A stretch of 15,124 bases of DNA, from positions 1 to 15,124 of the forward strand of contig JBDHDH010000096.1 in NCBI GenBank assembly GCA_039591615.1, read 5' to 3'. The stretch is from JBDHDH01 sp039591615. Lineage in GTDB: Bacteria > Gemmatimonadota > Gemmatimonadetes > Gemmatimonadales > GWC2-71-9. This document shows, piece after piece, positions 6,667 to 13,262 of this stretch (position 1 is the first letter of the stretch; each line of letters begins with the position of its first letter). The notes under the pieces are model-generated. The model did no database searches. It saw only the letters and a program-made list of their open reading frames with translations, and was not told the DNA's origin. The position numbers and the translations under genes are program-made.

Positions 6667-6672
6667 TATCTT
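6667..6672 (+). promoter_or_regulatory. Candidate -10 element for leaderless ATP-grasp transcript
   Basis: TATCTT ends 7 bases before ATG 6680, with no Shine-Dalgarno in between, the same layout as at the DUF72 gene. No convincing -35 is seen 16-18 bases upstream. Confidence 0.35.
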
Positions 6673-6679
6673 TTCCACC

Positions 6680-7543
6680 ATGGAAATCGCCCTGGTCACG
6701 TGCGCCGCACTGCCCGGCCTCCATCGCGACGATCGCGTTCTGCTGGAGGCTCTTCGGCAGAGCGGCTTCGATGCGCAGCCTGTCGTATGGGAGGATACGT
6801 ACCAAGATTGGCGGGAGCCGCAGCTCTGCGTCATCCGATCGGCATGGGATTACGCGTTTCGGCGGGACGCGTTCATCGCCTGGGCGAAGTCGGTCGCAGC
6901 CGATACGGCGCTCTTGAACTCGGCGGGTGTCGTGGAATGGAACACGCACAAGCGCTATTTGCTGGATCTGGCTCATCACGGCGTGCCCGTCGTGCCAACG
7001 CACCTTCTCGAGGTCGGCAGCCGAGTCGATGTTGCGGCGCTCCTGGTGCGTCTCGGCTGGCAGGAAGTGGTCATCAAGGCCGCCGTCGCCCAGTCGGGGC
7101 GGTACGCGATGCGCGTGAGCAGGCAAGAGGTCTCCAAAGGGCAGGCGCATCTGGATCGGCTGCTTCCGCATGAAGCCATGTTGGTTCAACCCTATCTGAT
7201 GGCCGTCGAGCAACAGGGCGAGCTTTCGGTGATGTTCATCGATGGCGCGTTCACGCATGCGGTGCGGAAGGTACCGGCGGCCGGCGATTTCCGCGTGCAT
7301 GAGGACCACGGCGGGAGCGTTGCCTGCGTGCGCCCAACGTCCCCCGAGCTCGACACGGCGCGCGCAGCTCTCGATGCGGTGGGCGAGCCCGTGCTCTACG
7401 CGCGGGTCGATATTGTCCCGGATATGACAGGGAACCCCGTGGTGATGGAGCTCGAGCTGGTGGAACCGGAGCTGTTCTTCGAACGGTCAATCGAGGCGGT
7501 GGAGCGCATGGTGTCTGGAATCCGACGGCGGATCGGCCAGTGA
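6680..7543 (+). CDS. ATP-grasp domain ligase, RimK/DcsG-like
   Basis: ATP-grasp enzymes join a carboxylate to an amine or thiol through an acyl-phosphate. The 287-residue protein has an N-terminal pre-ATP-grasp domain (EIALVTC, then LCVIRSAWDY at 50-59) followed by the nucleotide-binding lobes. Visible elements are N88-K91 (WNTHKRYLLDL), K133 (VVIKAAVAQSG), a flexible VQPYL segment (169-173), GELSVMFIDGAFTHAVRKVP (180-199, E181, R196, K197), GDFRVHEDHGG (R205), RVDIVPD (D244) and the metal-binding MELELVEPELFF (E257, E259, E262). This is closest in pattern to the glutathione-synthetase/D-cycloserine-ligase-like group often annotated only as ATP-grasp proteins. The substrate cannot be told: no biosynthetic cluster surrounds it, and the divergent exported barrel protein is the only close neighbour. 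A 9-10-base leader is implied by TATCTT just upstream. Confidence 0.85.
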   Translation: MEIALVTCAALPGLHRDDRVLLEALRQSGFDAQPVVWEDTYQDWREPQLCVIRSAWDYAFRRDAFIAWAKSVAADTALLNSAGVVEWNTHKRYLLDLAHHGVPVVPTHLLEVGSRVDVAALLVRLGWQEVVIKAAVAQSGRYAMRVSRQEVSKGQAHLDRLLPHEAMLVQPYLMAVEQQGELSVMFIDGAFTHAVRKVPAAGDFRVHEDHGGSVACVRPTSPELDTARAALDAVGEPVLYARVDIVPDMTGNPVVMELELVEPELFFERSIEAVERMVSGIRRRIGQ

Positions 7544-7573
7544 CGAAGCGGCGTCGGGCCGGAACCGATAGAT

Positions 7574-7594
7574 GCCCACGCCGCGGGAGTGGGC
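7574..7594 (+). terminator. Hairpin after the ATP-grasp gene, possible terminator
   Basis: GCCCAC (7574-7579) and GTGGGC (7589-7594) form a 6-bp GC-rich stem with a 9-base loop, 31 bases past the stop codon. A further GCCCAC at about 7608 could compete for pairing. No U-tract follows, so the role is tentative. Confidence 0.35.
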
Positions 7595-7674
7595 TGATCA
7601 CCTCGGAGCCCACGAGGCGGCGGTGACCTCGGATTCCTAGAGCTCGCCTACGCCAGTCCAGCATCTTGTTCAAC

Positions 7675-7704
7675 TTGCCCGGCCACTGAGAGCCCGTGTA
7701 TCAT
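7675..7704 (+). promoter_or_regulatory. Sigma-70-like promoter of the sdhCAB operon
   Basis: TTGCCC (7675-7680), an 18-base gap, then TATCAT (7699-7704). A start near 7711 would give a leader of about 27 bases containing the GGAGG (7723-7727) that serves sdhC. This is the best promoter-like match in the window. Confidence 0.55.
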
Positions 7705-7737
7705 CCGGCGGGTCGGTGACCCGGAGGGGGAAACGAG

Positions 7738-8418
7738 ATGCGCCGTGCCATCTTGCTGTATCGTTCTTCGGTGGGAAAGAAGGTGGTGATGGCCGTAAGC
7801 GGGCTCATCCTCTTTCTCTTCGTGGTGGGGCACATGGTGGGGAACCTCAAGATCTTCCAAGGCCCAGAGAAGTTCAACGCTTATGCCGAATTCCTGCGCG
7901 ACGTCGGTGCGCCGGTCTTGGGGCACTCCCAGTTCCTGTGGGTTTTCCGCATCGTGCTTTTGTTGGCAGTCGGGCTGCACATCGTAGCGGCCATCCAGCT
8001 GACTCGGATGAGTTGGGAGGCACGCCCCGTGCGGTACAAGCGCGCCCTCCAGCCGGATGCCTCGACATACGCCTCTCGGACGATGCGATGGGGCGGTGTT
8101 ATCATCGCCGCGTTCGTCACCTATCATCTCCTCCACTTCACCGTGGGGACAGTCCATCCGGAGTTCGTGGCTGGATCGGTCTACGAGAATGTTGTGGTGG
8201 GTTTCCAGAACTGGATGGTGGCCGGCGTATACGTGGCGGCCATGGCGGTGCTCGGACTCCACCTGTACCACGGTGTGTGGAGCACCTTCCAGACTCTGGG
8301 GACCAACAACCCAACGCAGATCCGATTCCGTCGGCCAATCGCTGCGGCCGTGGCCATCGTACTTTTCCTTGGGTTTATCGCTGTTCCGATATCAGTGTTG
8401 ACCGGAATCGTGCGGTAA
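7738..8418 (+). CDS. sdhC: Succinate dehydrogenase cytochrome b subunit (single-anchor, di-heme type)
   Basis: Membrane anchor of complex II, passing electrons from SdhB through two hemes to quinone. The 226-residue protein has five hydrophobic segments: about 16-36, 66-88, 118-138, 156-178 and 199-223. The residues expected to hold the hemes in this one-subunit anchor class are present: H32 (VVGHMVGN), H81 (VGLHIVAA), H130 (VTYHLLHF) and H175 (LGLHLYHG), matching the four-histidine pattern of the Bacillus/epsilon-type enzyme. N36 and the K-I-F-x-G-P-E-K-F-N-x-Y block (38-49) after the first helix are also typical. Start ATG 7738 follows GGAGG by 10 bases. First gene of sdhCAB; the anchor type suggests a menaquinone-linked enzyme, which is inference. 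Confidence 0.95.
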   Translation: MRRAILLYRSSVGKKVVMAVSGLILFLFVVGHMVGNLKIFQGPEKFNAYAEFLRDVGAPVLGHSQFLWVFRIVLLLAVGLHIVAAIQLTRMSWEARPVRYKRALQPDASTYASRTMRWGGVIIAAFVTYHLLHFTVGTVHPEFVAGSVYENVVVGFQNWMVAGVYVAAMAVLGLHLYHGVWSTFQTLGTNNPTQIRFRRPIAAAVAIVLFLGFIAVPISVLTGIVR

Positions 8419-8435
8419 GGGGGAGCGGGTCCAGC

Positions 8436-10349
8436 ATGGATCTCATGGCGAAGGTTCCGGGCGGTCCTATCGAACAAAAGTGGGATCATCACAGGCACAA
8501 CCTCAAGCTGGTCAACCCGGCCAATAAGCGGAACTACGACATCATTGTCGTCGGGACTGGCCTGGCTGGGGCGTCAGCGTCGGCTACGCTCGCCGAGCTC
8601 GGTTATAACGTCAAGGCTTTCTACTTTCACGACAGTTCGCGTCGCGCACATAGCATCGCTGCGCAGGGCGGAATCAACGCAGCAAAGAACTACCAGAACG
8701 ACGGTGACAGCGTCTGGCGGCTGTTCTACGACACGGTCAAGGGCGGGGACTTCAGGTCGCGGGAGGCGAATGTTTATCGCCTAGCGCAGATCAGCCTCAA
8801 CATCATCGATCAGTGCGTGGCGCAGGGCGTGCCCTTTGCGCGGGAGTACGGTGGCCTGCTCGCCAACCGATCCTTTGGTGGGGCACAGGTGTCCCGCACG
8901 TTCTACGCCCGCGGCCAGACCGGCCAGCAGCTCCTGCTCGGTGCCTACCAGGCATTGCAGCGACAGGTGGCGGCTCGGAAGGTCCAGTTGTTCGCTCGCA
9001 GCGAGATGCTCGATCTCGTCGTGGTGGAAGGGAAGGCGCGTGGGATCGTCGTCCGGGACCTGGTGAGTGGAAAGGTCGAGTCTCACAGTGGCCACGCGGT
9101 GGTCCTCGCAACCGGCGGATATAGCAACGTCTACTTCCTCTCGACCAACGCCAAGGGATGCAATGTCACGGCTACGTGGCGTGCGCACAAGCGTGGTGCC
9201 GCGTTTGCCAATCCCTGTTTCACCCAGATTCACCCCACGTGCATACCGCCCAGCGGGGACTATCAGTCGAAGCTCACGCTGATGAGCGAGTCGCTCCGCA
9301 ACGACGGGCGGATCTGGGTTCCAAAGAGCCCGGTTGGCTCTCGTGCACCAAATGAGATTCCTGAGGCGGAGCGGGACTACTATCTGGAACGGCTCTATCC
9401 CAGCTTCGGGAACCTCTCGCCGCGGGACATTGCCTCCCGCCGAGCCAAGGAGGTCTGCGACGAAGGTCGTGGGGTGGGCCCTACTAGCACTGGCGTGTAT
9501 CTGGATTTTCGGGACGCCATCCACCGGTTGGGTCGAAAGGTGATCGAGGAGCGGTACGGGAATCTCTTCGAGATCTATCAGCAAATCACCGGAGAGGATC
9601 CCTACGAGGTGCCGATGCGGATTTACCCGGCACCGCACTACACGATGGGAGGGCTCTGGGTCGACTACAACCTCATGAGCACGATCCCCGGCCTCTTCGT
9701 CATCGGCGAGGCGAATTTCTCCGATCACGGCGCCAACCGGCTCGGCGCGAGCGCACTGATGCAGGGGCTGGCAGATGGCTACTTCGTCCTGCCGTACACC
9801 ATCGGGGATTATCTGGCGCAGACCGATTTCGATGCCATCGATGAGGTGCATTCGGCGTTTCGAGCAGTGGAGCAGGAAGTGGGCGCCAGAGTCGAGAAGC
9901 TTCTCGCGGCGAATGGGAGTCGAACCGTGGATTCATTCCACCGCACCTTGGGCCGATTGATGTGGGACCGGTGCGGCATGTCACGAAACCGAGCCGGGCT
10001 CGAGGACGCGATGCAACAGATCGGCGAGCTCCGTGACGAGTACTGGAACAATGTTCGCGTCACGGGGCGTGCAGAGGATTTCAATCAGTCCGTGGAGAAA
10101 GCCGGCCGCGTGGCTGATTTCCTCGAATTCGCCGAATTGATGTGTCACGATGCCCTCGCCCGCGAGGAGTCGTGCGGCGCGCATTTCAGAGAAGAGTACC
10201 AGACGCAGGAAGGTGAGGCGAAGCGCGACGACGAACACTACGCGTACGTCGCAGCCTGGGAGTTCACCGAAGTGGGGCGCCCACCACGGTTTCACAAGGA
10301 ACCGATGGTGTTCGAATACGTCGCGCTGGCGCAGCGGAGTTACAAGTAA
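8436..10349 (+). CDS. sdhA: Succinate dehydrogenase flavoprotein subunit
   Basis: Oxidises succinate to fumarate in the TCA cycle on the cytoplasmic side of the membrane, with covalent FAD. The 637-residue length fits the non-proteobacterial group. The FAD-binding fold is IIVVGTGLAGASASATLAEL (36-55), and the flavin-attachment histidine is H72 in RRAHSIAAQGGINAA. Active-site blocks seen are QIHPTCIPPSG (264-274, H266), RDIASRRAKEVCDEGRG (330-346, R335), PAPHYTMGGLWVDYN (398-412, H401) and GEANFSDHGANRLGASALMQG (around 424-444, R435). ATG 8436 is used; GGGGAG lies about 12 bases upstream, and ATG 8445 would shorten it by three residues. The stop overlaps the sdhB start in TAATG, so translation of the two is probably coupled. 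Confidence 0.96.
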   Translation: MDLMAKVPGGPIEQKWDHHRHNLKLVNPANKRNYDIIVVGTGLAGASASATLAELGYNVKAFYFHDSSRRAHSIAAQGGINAAKNYQNDGDSVWRLFYDTVKGGDFRSREANVYRLAQISLNIIDQCVAQGVPFAREYGGLLANRSFGGAQVSRTFYARGQTGQQLLLGAYQALQRQVAARKVQLFARSEMLDLVVVEGKARGIVVRDLVSGKVESHSGHAVVLATGGYSNVYFLSTNAKGCNVTATWRAHKRGAAFANPCFTQIHPTCIPPSGDYQSKLTLMSESLRNDGRIWVPKSPVGSRAPNEIPEAERDYYLERLYPSFGNLSPRDIASRRAKEVCDEGRGVGPTSTGVYLDFRDAIHRLGRKVIEERYGNLFEIYQQITGEDPYEVPMRIYPAPHYTMGGLWVDYNLMSTIPGLFVIGEANFSDHGANRLGASALMQGLADGYFVLPYTIGDYLAQTDFDAIDEVHSAFRAVEQEVGARVEKLLAANGSRTVDSFHRTLGRLMWDRCGMSRNRAGLEDAMQQIGELRDEYWNNVRVTGRAEDFNQSVEKAGRVADFLEFAELMCHDALAREESCGAHFREEYQTQEGEAKRDDEHYAYVAAWEFTEVGRPPRFHKEPMVFEYVALAQRSYK

Positions 10350-11107
10350 TGAACCTCGTACTTCATGTTTGGCGACAAGCTGGTCCATCTGATCACGGCA
10401 GGTTTGTGCGCTACGAGGCAAAGGATGTGAGTCCGGACATGTCCTTTCTCGAGATGCTGGATGTAGTCAACGAGGAACTGATCGAGAAGGGCGAAGACGC
10501 CGTTGCCTTCGAGCACGACTGTCGCGAGGGAATCTGTGGAACCTGCGGAGTGGTCATCAACGGCTCTCCCCATGGGCCGCAGCGGGCCGTGACGACGTGC
10601 CAGGTGCATATGCGGTCCTTCCGCGACGGTGACGCAATCTGGATAGAGCCATGGCGCGCCAAAGCCTTCCCCGTGATCAAGGATCTCGTGGTCGATCGGA
10701 GCGCGTTTGACCGCATCATCGAGGCAGGTGGGTACGTCTCCGTTCGCACAGGGAGCGCCCCGGATGCCAATGCCATCCCTATCGCCAAGCCAAGCGCCGA
10801 AATGGCGTTTGATGCCGCGACGTGTATCGGGTGCGGCGCATGCGTGGCGGCCTGTCCCAACGCCTCCGCTATGCTGTTCACGTCGGCCAAAGTGTCCCAT
10901 TTGGGCTTGTTGCCACAGGGGCAACCGGAACGATACAGTCGCGCCGTGAGGATGGTCGCCCAAATGGACGCGGAGGAATTCGGGAGCTGCACGAACCACG
11001 CTGAGTGCCAAGCCGCCTGCCCCAAGGATATCAGTGTGGACTACATCGCGAGGATGAATCGCTACCTGATCTACACGGCCGTAGTCAGTACCGGGTTGGA
11101 GGAATAG
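10349..11107 (+). CDS. sdhB: Succinate dehydrogenase iron-sulfur subunit
   Basis: Carries electrons from the SdhA flavin to the membrane subunit through three clusters. The 252-residue sequence shows a ferredoxin-like domain with [2Fe-2S] ligands C58, C63, C66 and C84 (DCREGICGTCG, TTCQ), then a bacterial-ferredoxin-like domain with C159, C162, C165 and C169 (CIGCGACVAACPN) and C214, C220 and C224 (SCTNHAECQAACP). These supply the [4Fe-4S] and [3Fe-4S] centres in the usual interleaved way. The insertion around residues 172-212 and the final KDISVDYIARMNR are typical of the non-proteobacterial type. ATG 10349 shares one base with the sdhA stop. Confidence 0.96.
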   Translation: MNLVLHVWRQAGPSDHGRFVRYEAKDVSPDMSFLEMLDVVNEELIEKGEDAVAFEHDCREGICGTCGVVINGSPHGPQRAVTTCQVHMRSFRDGDAIWIEPWRAKAFPVIKDLVVDRSAFDRIIEAGGYVSVRTGSAPDANAIPIAKPSAEMAFDAATCIGCGACVAACPNASAMLFTSAKVSHLGLLPQGQPERYSRAVRMVAQMDAEEFGSCTNHAECQAACPKDISVDYIARMNRYLIYTAVVSTGLEE

Positions 11108-11112
11108 TCGCT

Positions 11113-11145
11113 CGGATGGAACGGGCGGGTGGGCGCATCCGCGGG
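11113..11145 (+). other. Inverted repeat enclosing a G-tract array between sdhB and the transporter
   Basis: CGGATG (11113-11118) and CATCCG (11136-11141) can pair around a 17-base loop. Overlapping it, GGG tracts at 11123-11125, 11127-11129, 11131-11133 and 11143-11145 fit a G-quadruplex pattern with loops of 1, 1 and 9. Either structure in the sdhB 3' region could attenuate readthrough into the transporter gene. GC-rich DNA makes chance matches common. Confidence 0.3.
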
Positions 11146-11167
11146 TTGACCCACGCCTTTCAAATCT

Positions 11168-12445
11168 GTGGATAACACAAACCCGAAACGCGTCCCCACC
11201 TTCTGGCGCAACTTCGGTCCCGGCTTGTTGTGGGCAGCCGCCGCCATCGGCGTGTCGCACCTGGTGCAGTCGACCCGGGCTGGGGCGCAAGCCGGCTTTG
11301 GCCTCTCGGGCGTGATCCTGGTCGCCTTCGTGCTCAAGTATCCGTTCTTCGAGTTTGGCCCGCGCTACGCTGCCGCGACGGGAGCGAGTCTCGTTGAGGG
11401 GTACCGACGAATCGGAACGTGGGCCCTCGTGCTTTACTTGGGTATCACGTTGGCCACGGCGGGGATCGTCCAAACGGCCGTGGTGCTGTTCACGGCGTTC
11501 CTCCTCCAATATGTCTTTGGCCTCGGTTGGTCGATCGCGCTGGTTGCCGGCCTCCTTGTGCTGGCGTGCGCCCTGCTCCTCTGGATTGGACGCTTTCGCG
11601 TCCTGGATCACACGATCAAGGTCATCCTCGTCCTGCTCGCGCTGTCCACCATGGCGGCGGCAGTCGTCACGCTCCCACGGGCGGACATGACGACCTTCCG
11701 TATCTGGCCAGGGGACGCGCTTGGGACACTGGTTCCCTACGCATTCCTCCTCGCTCTCGTGGGGTGGATGCCCTCGGGGCTCGATGTCTCCGTGTGGAGC
11801 TCGCTCTGGACCCTGGCGAAAGACCAGACGGTGGGGAGCAGGGCGTCCGTGAAGACTGCCAAGCTGGATTTTCTCATCGGGTACGTCGGGACCGCGGCTC
11901 TGGCATTCGCGTTTCTGACGTTGGGTGCGGGAGTGATGTTTGGATCCGGTACGGAATTCAGCCGAGTCGGAACTGTGTTCTCAACGCAGCTCGTCGATCT
12001 CTATAGTCGCACCCTGGGGACGTGGACCCGGCCCATCGTCCTGGTTGCCGTGACCACGACGATGTTGTCGACTTCCCTCACGGTCATCGACGGATTCCCG
12101 CGTGCCATCGACCGCTCCTTCGCCAAATTGTTTGCCGCCGATCCTCAGGCCACCGCGGATCCTGCAGTGGGCCCGGTGTACTGGACCGGCATGGCCGCGC
12201 TTGGCGTCACCACCGTCGTGGTGCTGGGGCGGTTTGCGGGCAACCTGACGACCATGGTGGATTTCGCCACGACCGTCTCTTTCCTGACCGCGCCAATTCT
12301 GGGCTTTCTGAACCTGAAGGCGGTGACGGCCCCGGAAGTCCCGGCAGAACATCGGCCAGGAAGGACGATGCTCGCTCTGTCGTGGACCGGTCTGGTGTTG
12401 TTGGGTGGGACTGGGGTTGTGTACCTGGCCTGGCGAGTGTCGTAA
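11168..12445 (+). CDS. Nramp-fold transporter lacking the canonical metal-binding motifs
   Basis: The 425-residue protein has about 11 membrane segments and aligns by pattern with the Nramp (divalent metal transporter) family: FGPGLLWAAAAIG (16-28), RAGAQAGFG, KYPFFEFGPRYAAATG (57-72), LVPYAFLLALVGWMP (188-202). The residues that bind metal in true Nramps are replaced. The TM1 DPGN motif is IGVSHLVQ (27-34) here, and the TM6 MPHN motif is MPSGLD (201-206). So the substrate is unlikely to be Mn2+/Fe2+ bound in the known way; it may be another cation or a different solute. GTG 11168 is the only start that keeps the first helix intact; no Shine-Dalgarno is visible. TTGACC (11146-11151) is a possible -35 but no good -10 follows. 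Sixty bases separate it from sdhB on the same strand, so it may be part of the sdh transcript. Confidence 0.82.
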   Translation: MDNTNPKRVPTFWRNFGPGLLWAAAAIGVSHLVQSTRAGAQAGFGLSGVILVAFVLKYPFFEFGPRYAAATGASLVEGYRRIGTWALVLYLGITLATAGIVQTAVVLFTAFLLQYVFGLGWSIALVAGLLVLACALLLWIGRFRVLDHTIKVILVLLALSTMAAAVVTLPRADMTTFRIWPGDALGTLVPYAFLLALVGWMPSGLDVSVWSSLWTLAKDQTVGSRASVKTAKLDFLIGYVGTAALAFAFLTLGAGVMFGSGTEFSRVGTVFSTQLVDLYSRTLGTWTRPIVLVAVTTTMLSTSLTVIDGFPRAIDRSFAKLFAADPQATADPAVGPVYWTGMAALGVTTVVVLGRFAGNLTTMVDFATTVSFLTAPILGFLNLKAVTAPEVPAEHRPGRTMLALSWTGLVLLGGTGVVYLAWRVS

Positions 12446-12545
12446 GAGCCGTGGGACTCTCGAGGCCCTTGCGAAGGTCGACCCTGACACGCACTGGATG
12501 GGTCGAGTGGGACGTGCCTCCATTGGCCCCGTAGATGGCCGTCGT

Positions 12546-13262
12546 TCAACTCCGAGGCCCTCGCCCGCGGTTCGGCTCGAGGCGGTAGCCCACCTTCCGC
12601 ACGGTCAAGATGTGTGCAGGGTTTGCTGGGTCGCGCTCCAACTTGCGACGGAGCTCCACGATGTGGGTGTCCACCGTGCGGCTCAACACCGTGACGCTGT
12701 AGCCCCAGACTTCCTGCATCAACTCGTGGCGCGAAACGGCTGCACCGCGACGATTCAAGAGAGCCACGAGGAGGTCGAATTCCTTTGGGGTCAGCGGAAT
12801 CTCTCGTCCCTCGCGACGCACGACTCGGGCATCGAGGTGGACCTCCACCTCCCCGAACTGCTCCGTGACCCGCGGCTCCCAGTTCGCCGTGTTCGCCTCC
12901 GGCCCGGCGCGTCGGAACAGCGCTTCGACGCGCGCGAGCAGTTCCAACACCCCGAATGGTTTTGTGACGTAATCGTCCGCCCCGAGTCGCAAGCCCCGTA
13001 CCTTGTCTGTCTCCTCGCCCCGGGCCGTTAGGATCAGAACGGGTTTCCGAAACCGTCTGTGTCGGAGTTCATGCAACACGCGGAACCCATCTAGGCGGGG
13101 TAGCATGAGATCCAAGATCACGAGATCGGGTCGCCCGGTGAGTGCCTGCTGGAGCCCTCCCTGACCGTCTGACGCGATGATCACGTCGTAGCCCTCGATC
13201 TCGAGATTGTTCCGTAAGCCAAAGGCGAGATCATCGTTGTCCTCGATGACGAGAATGCGCAT
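12546..13262 (-). CDS. OmpR/PhoB-family response regulator
   Basis: DNA-binding output of the two-component pair. The 238-residue protein has an intact receiver domain: acidic pocket E7-D8, phosphorylation site D51 (VILDLMLP), switch T79 (LTARGEE) and K101 (YVTKPFG). A winged-helix domain follows (about 135-230) with IPLTPKEFDLLVALL, VSRHELMQEVWGY and the recognition helix SRTVDTHIVELRRKLE, then the HILTVRKVGYRLEPN wing. RTVDxHI matches the residues PhoB uses to read its box, but many OmpR-type proteins share it. Its ATG shares a base with the kinase stop (TAATG), so the order is kinase then regulator. The last residues (NRGRGPRS) are basic and short. PhoB-like is possible; orthology is not shown. 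Confidence 0.93.
   Translation of the reverse strand: MRILVIEDNDDLAFGLRNNLEIEGYDVIIASDGQGGLQQALTGRPDLVILDLMLPRLDGFRVLHELRHRRFRKPVLILTARGEETDKVRGLRLGADDYVTKPFGVLELLARVEALFRRAGPEANTANWEPRVTEQFGEVEVHLDARVVRREGREIPLTPKEFDLLVALLNRRGAAVSRHELMQEVWGYSVTVLSRTVDTHIVELRRKLERDPANPAHILTVRKVGYRLEPNRGRGPRS

Noticed and set aside
7716..8435. Extension of sdhA upstream to 7716 in the same frame
   Set aside because: It would run through sdhC in a non-coding frame; ATG 8436 directly precedes the conserved SdhA N-terminus.
8781..9851. Minus-strand open frame of 356 codons inside sdhA
   Set aside because: Antisense to a highly conserved flavoprotein; no motif in the product.
10340..11611. Minus-strand open frame of 423 codons across sdhB and the transporter start
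   Set aside because: Antisense to two clear genes, and it spans their boundary; composition is that of a shadow frame.
12456..12561. Near-repeat ACTCTCGAGGCCCT / ACTCCGAGGCCCT at 12456-12469 and 12549-12561
   Set aside because: Short, imperfect, and the second copy encodes the regulator C-terminus; no attachment-site or mobile-element features nearby.
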